Assembly (NCBI GenBank): GCA_002719095.1
Contig: PBGO01000012.1
Location: 1 to 39,922, forward strand
Length of the DNA: 39,922 bases
Direction of reading: 5' to 3'
Source: Fidelibacterota bacterium
GTDB lineage: Bacteria > Fidelibacterota > Marinisomatia > SCGC-AAA003-L08 > D37C17
In this document: positions 1 through 10,230 of the stretch, piece after piece
Layout of the letters: each line of letters starts with the position of its first letter
Position numbering within the stretch: position 1 is the first letter of the stretch
Notes under the pieces: model-generated
What the model was told of the DNA's origin: nothing
What the model saw: only the letters and a program-made list of their open reading frames with translations
The model's database searches: none
Position numbers and translations under genes: made by a program

Positions 1-96
1 AAACTCATTAAAACCAATCTCAGGATTTTTATGAAGCCATCGTCTGAGATCTATAATTTTCTTTTGATTTAACTTTATCCAAGAATCGATATTCAT
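1..96 (-). CDS. M20-family amidohydrolase/peptidase, N-terminal fragment (truncated by window edge)
   Basis: Reverse-strand translation from ATG at 96: [32 protein letters not shown]; the LRRxLHxxPEigFxE signature is typical of M20D amidohydrolases (hippurate / N-acyl amino acid hydrolases). Confidence 0.75.
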   Translation of the reverse strand, partial: MNIDSWIKLNQKKIIDLRRWLHKNPEIGFNEF

Positions 97-2327
97 CACT
101 TTATTTCCAAAGTACGAGGGTAATAATCAAAGTAACTTAGTTCTAACTTACTTTTATCAATATCAATTAAATCGTTAACTGATAGTCTAGAGTTATCTGT
201 TACCTTGCCAATTGTTTGAATATGAATATCTCCATGCTTATTTAGTGAAGTAAGTAATGTGATATTTTTGGGATTTATTGTAGCAATAATGACACTCTGA
301 CATTCACCAAAAAGAAGCTCATCGTTCCTTAATTTGCTTTCAATAGAAATTTTAGCTCCTATTGATTTGTTTGCTTTAATAACTGATTCAGCAACATTAA
401 CAGCTAACCCTCCGTCTGACAAGTCATGAGCTGAATTCAAAATTCCTAATTGAATTGCTTTCAAACATAATGACTGTACGCTCAATTCGTAGTCCATATC
501 AATATTTGCTAGAGGACCTTCAATTTTACCATGTATTGTTTTTAAGTATTCAGATCCCCCTATTTTTCCATTTAAAGAACCTAAACAAACAATAAAATCT
601 CCAGGATTCTTGTAATCTATTGATGTTTGATGAGAAATATTCTCTAATTCTCCTACCATACCAATTACTGGAGTAGGAAATACAGCACCGTCTTTTGTTT
701 CGTTATAGAAACTAACATTACCACCTGTTACAGGAGTATTAAGTTTTCTACATGCATCCCCCACACCTGTTACAGATTCCTTAAATTGCCAATATATCTC
801 AGGATCGTTAGGATTTCCATAATTAAGACAATTAGTTATGGCTAATGGCTTTGCTCCTGCACATACTACATTTCTAGCTGATTCAAGAACAGCTATTTGT
901 CCTCCTTTGTAAGGATCAATATAGACATAGCGCCCATTGCAATCTGTGCTAACTGCAAGACCTTTATTTGAGCCCTTAATTCTAATTACACCCGCACTTC
1001 CTCCTGGGCCTTGAACTGTGTTAGTTCTAACCGTAGAGTCATATTGTTCATAAATCCATTTTTTTGATGCAATATTTGGAGACGAAAGCAAAATCTGAAG
1101 AGCATTTTCAAAATCATCTACAGGCTTTAAATCATCTAAGCTTAAATCACTTATCTCTTTTAAATATTTGGGTTCTTCATAAGGCATATCATACTGAGGA
1201 GCTCCTCCACCTAAAACTAATTCTTTTGATGGAATTTGAGCAACCATATCTTCATTATTCATTACAGTTAAATTGCCGTCACTTGTAACATAGCCAACTT
1301 CAGTGCAATCAAGATCCCATTTATCAAATATTGCGGTTAACTCTTTTTCAAAACCCTTATTTATGACAACAAGCATTCTTTCCTGAGACTCAGACAACAT
1401 AATCTCATATGGATTCATACCTTGCTCTCTCAAGGGAACTTTACTTAAATCAATGCAAATACCGCTTTCACCTTTAGCAGACATTTCTGAACAAGAGCAA
1501 GTTATACCTGCTGCCCCCATATCTTGTACACCTATAAGCCATTTCTTTTTACTTAATTCTAAAGTTGCCTCTAGTAGTAATTTTTCAGTAAATGGATCAC
1601 CAACCTGGACATTAGAGCGCTTTGACTCAGTCTCGGCAGTTAGTTCTTCTGATGCAAATGTTGCACCATGAATCCCATCTCTACCAGTAGTAGCGCCTAC
1701 GATAAAAACTGGATTATTTTCTCCCTTAGCTATAGCACTCACAACATTACCTTTTTTAACTATACCCAAAGAAAAAGCATTAACAAGAGGATTTCCAGAG
1801 TAAGCTGACTCAACGACAACTTCACCACCGAGGACAGGAATACCTAAGCAATTTCCGTAATCAGCAATTCCCTCAACGACATGTTCTAATAAAAATCTAT
1901 TTCTACTATTATCATCTAAAGGTCCAAAACGCAAAGAGTTCATTGAGGCAATTGGCCTTGCTCCCATAGTGAAAATATCTCTCATAATGCCTCCAACTCC
2001 TGTTGCAGCACCTTCATAAGGCTCAACTGCAGATGGATGATTATGAGATTCAATCTTAAATGCGACTCCAAGATTATCACCAATATCAATTAATCCAGCA
2101 TTTTCTTCACCTGCGTCAACTAGCATTCTATCTCCAGACCTTGGATATTTCTTTAGCCATTTAATAGAACTTTTATATGAACAGTGTTCACTCCACATTA
2201 CAGAAAAAATTCCTAATTCCACAAAAGTAGGCTCTCGATTTAATATCTTTTTGATTTTAGAATATTCATCCTCGGATATTCCATGCTCAGAAATTATTTC
2301 TTTTGTAATTGGAGGATATTTATTCAT
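96..2327 (-). CDS. purL: Phosphoribosylformylglycinamidine synthase subunit PurL (small, PurQS-dependent type)
   Basis: 743 aa; [54 protein letters not shown] motifs typical of PurL. Confidence 0.97.
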   Translation of the reverse strand: MNKYPPITKEIISEHGISEDEYSKIKKILNREPTFVELGIFSVMWSEHCSYKSSIKWLKKYPRSGDRMLVDAGEENAGLIDIGDNLGVAFKIESHNHPSAVEPYEGAATGVGGIMRDIFTMGARPIASMNSLRFGPLDDNSRNRFLLEHVVEGIADYGNCLGIPVLGGEVVVESAYSGNPLVNAFSLGIVKKGNVVSAIAKGENNPVFIVGATTGRDGIHGATFASEELTAETESKRSNVQVGDPFTEKLLLEATLELSKKKWLIGVQDMGAAGITCSCSEMSAKGESGICIDLSKVPLREQGMNPYEIMLSESQERMLVVINKGFEKELTAIFDKWDLDCTEVGYVTSDGNLTVMNNEDMVAQIPSKELVLGGGAPQYDMPYEEPKYLKEISDLSLDDLKPVDDFENALQILLSSPNIASKKWIYEQYDSTVRTNTVQGPGGSAGVIRIKGSNKGLAVSTDCNGRYVYIDPYKGGQIAVLESARNVVCAGAKPLAITNCLNYGNPNDPEIYWQFKESVTGVGDACRKLNTPVTGGNVSFYNETKDGAVFPTPVIGMVGELENISHQTSIDYKNPGDFIVCLGSLNGKIGGSEYLKTIHGKIEGPLANIDMDYELSVQSLCLKAIQLGILNSAHDLSDGGLAVNVAESVIKANKSIGAKISIESKLRNDELLFGECQSVIIATINPKNITLLTSLNKHGDIHIQTIGKVTDNSRLSVNDLIDIDKSKLELSYFDYYPRTLEIK

Positions 2328-2459
2328 TTTTATTATATTGATTTTTCATTCGTTTGATTTTATTAATTTAATTTGAATATCATGGTATTTAAAGGAATAA
2401 ATATTTTTTTTTAATTTAAATTATACTAAAATATTATCATTAACATATTAGTAAGTGAA
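2328..2459. promoter_or_regulatory. Divergent intergenic region between purL and the kyn operon; probable promoter region for both
   Basis: Only intergenic space between divergently transcribed units; very AT-rich, contains 12-bp palindrome TAATTTAAATTA (2412-2423) and TATACT (2422-2427) about 33 bp upstream of the kynA ATG. No motif model could be run. Confidence 0.35.
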
Positions 2460-3554
2460 ATGACCAAAAAAAAAGAAGCCTATTATTCAAAATACCTACA
2501 ACTGGATAAAATTTTATCAGCTCAAGAACTACGATCTAAGATACTTAAAGATCCTATTCATGATGAAATGTTGTTCATTATTACTCATCAAGCATATGAA
2601 CTTTGGTTCAAACAAATTATTCATGATATTGATTCTGTAATCGAATTATTTAAAGATTCATACATCGAAGAGAATAATTTATCTGTAATTGTTAACAGGT
2701 TAAATAGAGTTTCAATGATTCAAGAACTATTAATTAGTCAGATAAAAATTTTAGAAAGTATGACGCCTATGGATTTCCTTGAATTTAGGAATCTATTAAG
2801 TCCTGCTTCTGGCTTTCAAAGTCTACAGTTCAGAGTAATCGAAAATAAACTAGGACTCATTAGAGAAAACAGATTAAAATTTAGCAAAGAGCCTTATGAT
2901 TCATATTTAAACAAAGAAGATCAATCTGGAGCTATGGAATCTGAAAAAGAAAATTTATTCAGTTATATTGAAAAATGGCTTGAAAGAACACCTTTTATAA
3001 AAAGTGAAAGTTTTGATTTTTGGTCAGAGTACAAAACTAGCGTTAATACAATGCTTAAAGAAGATATTGAAATAATTAAAAATAATCCAAATCTAACCCA
3101 AGAAGCGAAAACTAAGAACTTAGACCAATATAACAAAATCTATGAAAATTATTCAATTATATTTAACAAAAAAGAGTATGATAAATTACTAAAAACTGGA
3201 GCAAAAAGATTTTCTCAGAAAGCCTGTCTTGCATCTTTATTTATCATGCTTTATAGAGAACAACCTATACTTGATTTACCATACAGAATAATTACGAAAT
3301 TAGTTGACATAGATAATTTAATGAATAAATGGCGATATGGACATGCCTCTTTGGCTCAACGAATGATTGGCTCTAAAATAGGAACAGGAGGGTCTTCAGG
3401 ACATTCTTACTTAAGGAAAACGCTAGAAAAACATAAAATATTTGATGATTTTACAAACCTTTCAACATATTTAATCCCTAGATCCTCTTTACCAAAATTA
3501 CCTAAAGATTTAAAAACTAAACTAGGATATTACTTCAATTATGATGAAAAATAA
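2460..3554 (+). CDS. kynA: Tryptophan 2,3-dioxygenase
   Basis: 364 aa; DEMLFIITHQAYELWFKQIIHDIDSV, FRNLLSPASGFQSLQFR, KIGTGGSSGHSYLRKTL motifs of the heme TDO family. Confidence 0.95.
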   Translation: MTKKKEAYYSKYLQLDKILSAQELRSKILKDPIHDEMLFIITHQAYELWFKQIIHDIDSVIELFKDSYIEENNLSVIVNRLNRVSMIQELLISQIKILESMTPMDFLEFRNLLSPASGFQSLQFRVIENKLGLIRENRLKFSKEPYDSYLNKEDQSGAMESEKENLFSYIEKWLERTPFIKSESFDFWSEYKTSVNTMLKEDIEIIKNNPNLTQEAKTKNLDQYNKIYENYSIIFNKKEYDKLLKTGAKRFSQKACLASLFIMLYREQPILDLPYRIITKLVDIDNLMNKWRYGHASLAQRMIGSKIGTGGSSGHSYLRKTLEKHKIFDDFTNLSTYLIPRSSLPKLPKDLKTKLGYYFNYDEK

Positions 3555-4338
3555 AAATATGACAGGACAGACTGCTTTTGTATGCGGTGCATCAAAAGGA
3601 ATTGGTGCGGCAACAGCAATTGAACTATCTAAGCAAGGAGTAAATGCAGTGTTACTTGCTAGAAGCAAGGAAGGCTTAGATGATGTAATTAGTAAATTAG
3701 ATAAATCTGAAGAACAAGATCATAGAACTATAATTGCAGACTTTAGCTCTCCCAAAAATCTAGAAAAAAAAGTTGGTGATTTTTTAAAAGACTTCGATAA
3801 AGATATAGAAATTTTAATAAATAATACAGGTGGGCCAAAGCCAGGTCCTATTATAAATGCTAATCCCTCAGAATTCATAGATACATTCAATCAGCATGTG
3901 ATATGTAATCATATTTTGGTTAAATGCTTAGTCAATAGAATGAAAAAAGCAAATTACGGAAGAATTATAAATATTATTTCAACTTCAGTTAAGCAGCCTA
4001 TAAGAGGTCTAGGGGTTTCGAATACAATTAGAGGAGCTGTAGCTAGTTGGGCTAAGACATTATCTTTTGAGTTGGGAGAATTTGGAATTACAGTCAATAA
4101 TGTTTTACCAGGCTTTACCGAAACAGAAAGACTTCACGAAATTTTTCAAAAGAAATCTAAAACGTCAGGGACAGATATTGAGAGTATTATTATAGAAGCT
4201 CAGACTCAAATTCCATTAAAAAGATTTGCCAATCCTTCAGAAACTGCAAAAGCAATATGTTTTTTAGCCTCACCAGATGCAGATTATATCAATGGCGTAA
4301 ATCTACCTGTTGATGGAGGACGTCTACAGACTTTATAA
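3541..4338 (+). CDS. Divergent short-chain dehydrogenase/reductase (SDR) family protein, unknown substrate
   Basis: 265 aa; GASKGIGAATA cofactor motif, NNTGG, C-terminal INGVNLPVDGGR; the YxxxK position reads SNTIR. Start may be 3541, 3544 or 3559 (all in-frame ATG). Confidence 0.88.
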   Translation: MMKNKNMTGQTAFVCGASKGIGAATAIELSKQGVNAVLLARSKEGLDDVISKLDKSEEQDHRTIIADFSSPKNLEKKVGDFLKDFDKDIEILINNTGGPKPGPIINANPSEFIDTFNQHVICNHILVKCLVNRMKKANYGRIINIISTSVKQPIRGLGVSNTIRGAVASWAKTLSFELGEFGITVNNVLPGFTETERLHEIFQKKSKTSGTDIESIIIEAQTQIPLKRFANPSETAKAICFLASPDADYINGVNLPVDGGRLQTL

Positions 4339-4342
4339 ATCA

Positions 4343-5788
4343 ATGAAAATCATACACAACTACATAAATGGAAAGCTAAGTAAACCTAAAAATTCTAACT
4401 ATATTAGAGTATTTAACCCTTCAACAGGCAAAGCCTATGCAAAGTGCCCTGATTCAAGTTTCACAGATTTAAATAATGCCATTGCATCTGCAAACAATGC
4501 TTTTATTTTATGGAGCAAAAAATCAAACGAAGATCGAAGTGAAATATTGCTAAAAATTGCACATGAGTTACATAAAAATAGAGAAAAGTTTGCTTTAGCT
4601 GAGACTATAGACAACGGAAAGCCTTTAAACGATAGCCGCAATATTGATATTGAGAGATCTATAAATAATCTTAAGTTTTTTGCATCTGCAATAATAAATA
4701 ATTCTTCAGAGTCTCATTCTTTACCTGGCAATGTCATTAACTATACATTAAGAGATCCTCTAGGAATAGTGGCATGCATAACTCCGTGGAACTATCCACT
4801 TCATTTACTGACCTGGAAAATCTCTCCAGCTCTTATGATGGGTAATTGTGTGATTGCAAAACCTTCGGAAGTAACCCCAATGACAGCATACCTTTTTTCT
4901 AAACTCTGTATTAAGGCTGGTTTACCTAAAGGTGTTCTTAATATCATTTATGGAGCTGGGAATAATATTGGAGATGAAATTGTAAAACACCCTAAAATAA
5001 AAGCTATTTCATTTACAGGAGGAACAAAAACAGGTAAAACTATATCTAAAACAGCCTCATCATTATTAAAAAAAGTCTCATTAGAACTTGGTGGTAAAAA
5101 TCCCATAATTATATTTGATGATTGCAACTATGATGAAATGCTAAATACTACAGTAAGATCATCGTTTGGTAATCAGGGACAAATATGTCTTTGTGGTGAA
5201 CGAATATTCATCCAAGAATCAATTTACAATAAGTTTAAAAAAGATTTTGTCAAAGAAACTAAAAAGCTAAAGATTGGAAATCCTTTGAAATCAGATACAA
5301 ATCAAGGAGCTATAGTCTCTAAAGAACATTATACTAAAGTTTTAGCTTACTTTGATAGAGCAAGAGAATCTGGAGCAAAATTCATCACTGGCGGAAAATC
5401 TAAATCAGTAAAAGGTACTTGCTCTAAAGGTTGGTTTATTGAACCAAGTATTATAGAAAATTTAGATAGAAATTCTGATTGCTATAAAGAAGAGGCTTTT
5501 GGGCCTGTGACTTCTCTTCATAAATTCAAAAATAAAGAAGAAGTAATAGCTATGGCGAATGAAACCAAATATGGTCTATCTGCATCAATCTGGACTTCTG
5601 ATTTAAGTACTGCTCATCAAATTGCAAAAGATATTGAGTTTGGAATTGTTTGGGTAAACGCTTGGAATCTTAGAGATCTCAGGACTCCATTTGGTGGAAT
5701 GAAAGACTCAGGGCTTGGTCGGGAAGGCGGAAATGAATCTATGAGATTTTTTTCAGAAACTAAAAATGTTTGCATAAACTATGACTAA
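4343..5788 (+). CDS. Aldehyde dehydrogenase, probable 2-aminomuconic 6-semialdehyde dehydrogenase
   Basis: ALDH motifs SLELGGKNP and GNQGQICLCGERIF (catalytic Cys); operon context with ACMSD and RidA. ORF track starts at 4310, but in-frame ATG at 4343 (MKIIHNYINGK) follows the SDR stop and fits ALDH N-termini better. Confidence 0.85.
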   Translation: MKIIHNYINGKLSKPKNSNYIRVFNPSTGKAYAKCPDSSFTDLNNAIASANNAFILWSKKSNEDRSEILLKIAHELHKNREKFALAETIDNGKPLNDSRNIDIERSINNLKFFASAIINNSSESHSLPGNVINYTLRDPLGIVACITPWNYPLHLLTWKISPALMMGNCVIAKPSEVTPMTAYLFSKLCIKAGLPKGVLNIIYGAGNNIGDEIVKHPKIKAISFTGGTKTGKTISKTASSLLKKVSLELGGKNPIIIFDDCNYDEMLNTTVRSSFGNQGQICLCGERIFIQESIYNKFKKDFVKETKKLKIGNPLKSDTNQGAIVSKEHYTKVLAYFDRARESGAKFITGGKSKSVKGTCSKGWFIEPSIIENLDRNSDCYKEEAFGPVTSLHKFKNKEEVIAMANETKYGLSASIWTSDLSTAHQIAKDIEFGIVWVNAWNLRDLRTPFGGMKDSGLGREGGNESMRFFSETKNVCINYD

Positions 5789-6170
5789 AAATTTTAATAT
5801 AAATAATGTCCCCTCTCCTGTTGGTAATTATCCCCATTCAAAAAAAGTAGGAGATTTTTTATTTTTATCTGGTATAGGTTCTCGAAATTTCTCTGATAAC
5901 AGTATTCCAGAAACCTTTGAAGAAGAATGCAAATCGGTATTTAGAAACACAAGAACTGTAATTGAAGAGTCTGGAGCTAATTGGGAAAATTTAATTGACG
6001 TAACTGTATTTTTGACAAATATGGAAGAGGATTTTAATACTTTCAATACTCTTTATAATACTTTTTTTAAGAATATTAATCCATGTAGGACAACTATAGA
6101 AGTTAAATCACTCCCAACGCCTATCTCAATAGAATTGAAATGCATTGCTTACTTAGGAGGTAAAATTTAG
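5781..6170 (+). CDS. RidA/YjgF-family protein, probable 2-aminomuconate deaminase
   Basis: 129 aa; RidA fold motifs (VPSPVGNYPHSKKVGDFLFLSGIGS...NPCRTTIEVKSLPTPISIELKCIAYL) with conserved Arg; operon context. Confidence 0.82.
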   Translation: MTKNFNINNVPSPVGNYPHSKKVGDFLFLSGIGSRNFSDNSIPETFEEECKSVFRNTRTVIEESGANWENLIDVTVFLTNMEEDFNTFNTLYNTFFKNINPCRTTIEVKSLPTPISIELKCIAYLGGKI

Positions 6171-6673
6171 TGAGAGTTCCAATAAACTTTATGAAATGGA
6201 TTAATGATAATCGAGAATTACTTAAGCCTCCTGTTTGTAATAAAGTCGTTTGGGAAGACTCTGAATTTATAATTATGGTTGTTGGTGGCCCAAATTCAAG
6301 AAAGGATTATCATGTAGATATTGAAGAAGAATTTTTTTATCAAATCGAAGGGGATATGATCCTAAAAGTTATTGAAAATAATAAGCCAGTGGATATTCAC
6401 ATAAAAGAGGGTGAAATCTTTCTTTTACCTGCTAATATACCTCACTCTCCACAGAGATTCAAAAATACAGTAGGGTTAGTTGTTGAAAAAAAACGAAAGG
6501 CATCAGATCTAGATGGATTTCAATGGTACTGCGATAACTGCTTTTCATTGCTACACGAAAATTTCACTCAAGTTTCAAATATAGTAACACAACTACCTAT
6601 TATTTTTGATGATTTTTGGAAGAATGATGACCATAGAACTTGCAAAAAATGTAACCACTTTCTTGAAAAGTAA
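6170..6673 (+). CDS. nbaC: 3-hydroxyanthranilate 3,4-dioxygenase
   Basis: 167 aa; WINDNRELLKPPVCNKVVWEDSEFIIMVVGGPNSRKDYHVDIEEEFFYQIEGDM; C-terminal CxxC pairs (CDNC, CKKC). GTG start with AGGAGGT SD at 6155-6161. Confidence 0.95.
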   Translation: MRVPINFMKWINDNRELLKPPVCNKVVWEDSEFIIMVVGGPNSRKDYHVDIEEEFFYQIEGDMILKVIENNKPVDIHIKEGEIFLLPANIPHSPQRFKNTVGLVVEKKRKASDLDGFQWYCDNCFSLLHENFTQVSNIVTQLPIIFDDFWKNDDHRTCKKCNHFLEK

Positions 6674-7674
6674 TGCTTAAAATAGATATACATACTCACA
6701 TAATTCCCAAAGAGATTCCTGATTTCTCAAAAAAGTTTGGTTACGAAGGTTTCGTATCAATGGCAAATGAAACTCTTAAAAAAGCCGACATGATGATTTT
6801 TGGAGAAAAATTCAGAACAATAAAGTGTAACTGTTGGTCAGTTGAAGAAAGAATATCAGATATGAATAAACATAAAATTGATGTACAAGTTCTATCTCCT
6901 ATCCCAGTGATGTTTTGCTATTGGGCAAGACCAAAAGATACTTTAATTGTATCCCAATTTCTTAATGACTTTATTATTCAAGAATGTCAAAAGTACCCTG
7001 AAAATTTCATAGGATTAGGTACTGTTCCTATGCAAGATACAAAGCTATCAATACTTGAGCTTGAGAGATGTAAGAAAATTGGATTAAGAGGTATTGAGAT
7101 AGGATCAAACATAAATAACAAAAATTTAAGCGATAATGATTTTCATCCATTTTACGAAGCTGCAGAAGAATTAAATATGCCGCTTTTCATTCACCCTTGG
7201 GAAATGATGGGTATGTCCCAAATGAGTAAGTACTGGCTACCATGGCTTGTTGGAATGCCTGCAGAAACCTCAAGAGCTATATGCAGCATGATTTTTGGAG
7301 GTATTTTTGAAAAATTCCCAAATTTAAGAGTAGCTTTTGCACATGGAGGAGGAAGCTTTCCTCATATAGTTGGAAGAATTGAAAAGGGTTTTCTTGAAAG
7401 GCCAGATCTCTGTGCTATTGATAATCAAATTAATCCTAGGAGCTATTTAGGAAAGTTCTATGTAGATTCATTAGTTCACAGTCAAGAAGCTCTAAACTAT
7501 TTAATTAAAATTTTAGGACCTAACTCCGTAATTTTAGGATCTGACTATCCTTTCCCGCTAGGAGAAAAAATTCCAGGAAAAGCAATAGAAATTTCTTCAA
7601 ATATTAATGATGATGTAAAAAATAATTTACTTAACAAGAATGCTTTGAACTGGCTAGGTTTAAAAAAAATATGA
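6673..7674 (+). CDS. nbaD: 2-amino-3-carboxymuconate-6-semialdehyde decarboxylase (ACMSD), amidohydrolase superfamily
   Basis: 333 aa; IDIHTHIIP, LFIHPWEMMG...YWLPWLVGMPAETS, AFAHGGGSFPHIVGRIEKGF, GSDYPFPLGE. Confidence 0.94.
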   Translation: MLKIDIHTHIIPKEIPDFSKKFGYEGFVSMANETLKKADMMIFGEKFRTIKCNCWSVEERISDMNKHKIDVQVLSPIPVMFCYWARPKDTLIVSQFLNDFIIQECQKYPENFIGLGTVPMQDTKLSILELERCKKIGLRGIEIGSNINNKNLSDNDFHPFYEAAEELNMPLFIHPWEMMGMSQMSKYWLPWLVGMPAETSRAICSMIFGGIFEKFPNLRVAFAHGGGSFPHIVGRIEKGFLERPDLCAIDNQINPRSYLGKFYVDSLVHSQEALNYLIKILGPNSVILGSDYPFPLGEKIPGKAIEISSNINDDVKNNLLNKNALNWLGLKKI

Positions 7675-8906
7675 ATAGCTTAGATTATGCAATATCTCTT
7701 GATAATCAAGATAATTTATCTGATGCCAAAAAGCTCTTTCATATACCAAAAAACTCTACATATTTATGTGGACACTCTTTGGGGTTGCAACCAAAAAAAA
7801 CATCAGAATTTATAACTCAAGAGCTTGAAGACTGGAAAAACTTAGGTGTTCTAGGTCATTTTGAAGCAAAGAATCCCTGGTATCCTTATCATGAGTTTTT
7901 AAATAAGCAGTCTGCAAATATAGTAGGAGCCTTTCAAGAAGAAGTCGTTGTAATGAATTCTCTTACTGTAAATCTTCATCTTCTGCTAACATCGTTCTAT
8001 AATCCTAAAGGATCTAAAAATAAAATTATAATAGATACTCCATGTTTTCCTTCTGATCGTTATGCTGTTAATTCTCATATTAAAAATAAAAATCTCGATG
8101 TGGAAAAAACACTAATAGAACTAGTTCCAGAAAATGGAAAAAATTATCTTGAAAACAACTATATAATCAATCAAATTGAGAAGCATGGAAATGAGACACA
8201 CCTTATTCTTTTAAGTGGTGTTAATTATTATAACGGCCAATATTACAATATTGACTTGATTTCAAAAAAAGCAAAAGAATATGATTGCATAATAGGTTTA
8301 GACCTTGCTCATGCTGTAGGAAATGTAAAGCTATTTCTGCATGATTGGGATATTGATTTTGCTATTTGGTGTGGTTATAAATATTTAAATGGCGGACCAG
8401 GCGCACCAGGTAGCGCTTTTATTAACAAAAGATATCTAAGTAAAGACATTAAAAGACTTGAAGGTTGGTGGGGTCATAATAAGGAGTCTAGATTTGAACT
8501 TAAAAATACTTTTGAAACTTCTAATACGGCAGAATCATGGCAACTAAGCAATCCTCCTATTTTTTCAATGGCAGCTTTATGGTCTTCGTTGAATATTTTT
8601 GACGAAATTGGAATGGATTCTATTTCATTAAAAAGTATAAAGCTAACCTCATACCTCTATACTTTATTATCTAATATATCTGATGTGGAGATTTTAACTC
8701 CAAAAAATCAAGATTCTAGAGGAGCACAATTATCAATACGATTAAAAAACTTCGATAAAAACATCTATAATAAATTAATAAAAAATGGATTTATTTGCGA
8801 CCTTAGATCTCCAGATATTTTGAGAATTGCTCCTGCTCCACTTTATAACTCATTTGAAGATGTTTATAATTTCTCTCAATATTTAAACTCACTAATCAAT
8901 GATTAA
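7671..8906 (+). CDS. kynU: Kynureninase
   Basis: 411 aa; YLCGHSLGLQPK, GLDLAHAVGNVKLFLHDWDIDFAIWCGYKYLNGGPGAPG (PLP-dependent kynureninase signature). Confidence 0.95.
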   Translation: MNSLDYAISLDNQDNLSDAKKLFHIPKNSTYLCGHSLGLQPKKTSEFITQELEDWKNLGVLGHFEAKNPWYPYHEFLNKQSANIVGAFQEEVVVMNSLTVNLHLLLTSFYNPKGSKNKIIIDTPCFPSDRYAVNSHIKNKNLDVEKTLIELVPENGKNYLENNYIINQIEKHGNETHLILLSGVNYYNGQYYNIDLISKKAKEYDCIIGLDLAHAVGNVKLFLHDWDIDFAIWCGYKYLNGGPGAPGSAFINKRYLSKDIKRLEGWWGHNKESRFELKNTFETSNTAESWQLSNPPIFSMAALWSSLNIFDEIGMDSISLKSIKLTSYLYTLLSNISDVEILTPKNQDSRGAQLSIRLKNFDKNIYNKLIKNGFICDLRSPDILRIAPAPLYNSFEDVYNFSQYLNSLIND

Positions 8907-10230
8907 AGAGGCATCTATTGTTGGATCTGGTCTATCAGGTCCCTTATTGGCTATTCTTCTATCTGAAAAACATAAAATTAAAGTTACTATGTACGAAAGA
9001 AATTCTGACATTAGAAAAACATCTTCATTTTCTGGAAGATCCATCAATTTAGCCCTTTCTGAAAGAGGTATAAACGCTTTAAAAAAAGCTGATGTTTATA
9101 ATACAGATTTTGAAAAATTATTAATACCAATGTATGGAAGAATGATTCATAATAGCGATAGTACCCAAGAATTTCAACCATACGGCAATAAAAAACATCA
9201 CTACATAAACTCGGTGTCTCGGTCTAAAATAAACAAAATATTACTTTCTCAAGCAGAGAGATCAAAATTAGTTTCAATAAATTTTTCAACTAAATGCACA
9301 AACATAGATTTAGAAAAAAATAATTTATATATGAATGAAAAAATAATCCCGTTCAACGGCCCTGTTTTTGGTGCTGATGGATATCGGTCAGCAATTGCTA
9401 AGAAAGTTGCAAAAAAACTAATTTATAAAGATATAAAGCATGGCTACAAGGAATTGACTATCAAACCAAAAGGTGACGATTTCCAAATTGATCCAAATGC
9501 GCTTCATATTTGGCCCAGAAAAGATATGATGGTTATTGCCCTACCTAACAATGATAAATCTTTTACATGTACATTATTTATGAAAAAAACAGGAATATTA
9601 AGTTTTGATTCAATTAAAACTAAAAAAGATATATTTAGTTTTTTTGAACAAAATTTTACCGACCTGATTGATTTAATTCCAAATATTGATAAATACTTTT
9701 TAAATAATCCTACAGGCAATCTTATTTCAGTTGATGTGAATAATTGGGTGTATAATGATAAAGCATGTTTAATTGGTGATGCTGCTCATGCAATTGTACC
9801 TTTTTATGGTCAAGGTATGAATGCATCATTTGAAGATTGCTATATTCTTTCTGATATACTGAATGAACAAATTAGCTGGAAATCAACATTCAAGACTTTT
9901 TATAAACGTAGAAAAAAAGATGCGGATGCAATCTCTGAATTAGCTTTCAAAAATTATGACACGATGAAGAAAAAAGTACTCGATCAAAACTACATTGATA
10001 AATATAAACTAGGATTAGAATTAAATGATATGTTTCCTGATTACTTTATCCCAGAGTATACAATGGTTTCTTTTACAAATATACCTTATAATAAAGTAAT
10101 TGAGAGAAATAAAATTCAAGATAAAATACTTAATAAAATTTTATCTTATGATAGTTTACCAAAAAAAGAAGTTTTAGAAGATATTGTAAAAAAAAATATA
10201 ACTAAATTGAATTGTGAAAAAAATTGCTGA
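8899..10230 (+). CDS. kmo: Kynurenine 3-monooxygenase (FAD-dependent)
   Basis: 443 aa; GSGLSGPLLAILLSE FAD motif, GRSINLALSERG, GDAAHAIVPFYGQGMNASFEDC. Confidence 0.95.
   Translation: MIKEASIVGSGLSGPLLAILLSEKHKIKVTMYERNSDIRKTSSFSGRSINLALSERGINALKKADVYNTDFEKLLIPMYGRMIHNSDSTQEFQPYGNKKHHYINSVSRSKINKILLSQAERSKLVSINFSTKCTNIDLEKNNLYMNEKIIPFNGPVFGADGYRSAIAKKVAKKLIYKDIKHGYKELTIKPKGDDFQIDPNALHIWPRKDMMVIALPNNDKSFTCTLFMKKTGILSFDSIKTKKDIFSFFEQNFTDLIDLIPNIDKYFLNNPTGNLISVDVNNWVYNDKACLIGDAAHAIVPFYGQGMNASFEDCYILSDILNEQISWKSTFKTFYKRRKKDADAISELAFKNYDTMKKKVLDQNYIDKYKLGLELNDMFPDYFIPEYTMVSFTNIPYNKVIERNKIQDKILNKILSYDSLPKKEVLEDIVKKNITKLNCEKNC

Noticed and set aside
1064-1671. ORFs of 74 and 72 aa (+) at 1064-1288 and 1453-1671
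   Set aside because: Antisense shadows inside well-supported purL; no recognisable domain.
4435-4641. 68-aa ORF on minus strand
   Set aside because: Shadow of the aldehyde dehydrogenase coding sequence.
5828-6046. 72-aa ORF on minus strand
   Set aside because: Shadow of the RidA-family gene.
9504-9719. 71-aa ORF on minus strand
   Set aside because: Shadow of kmo.
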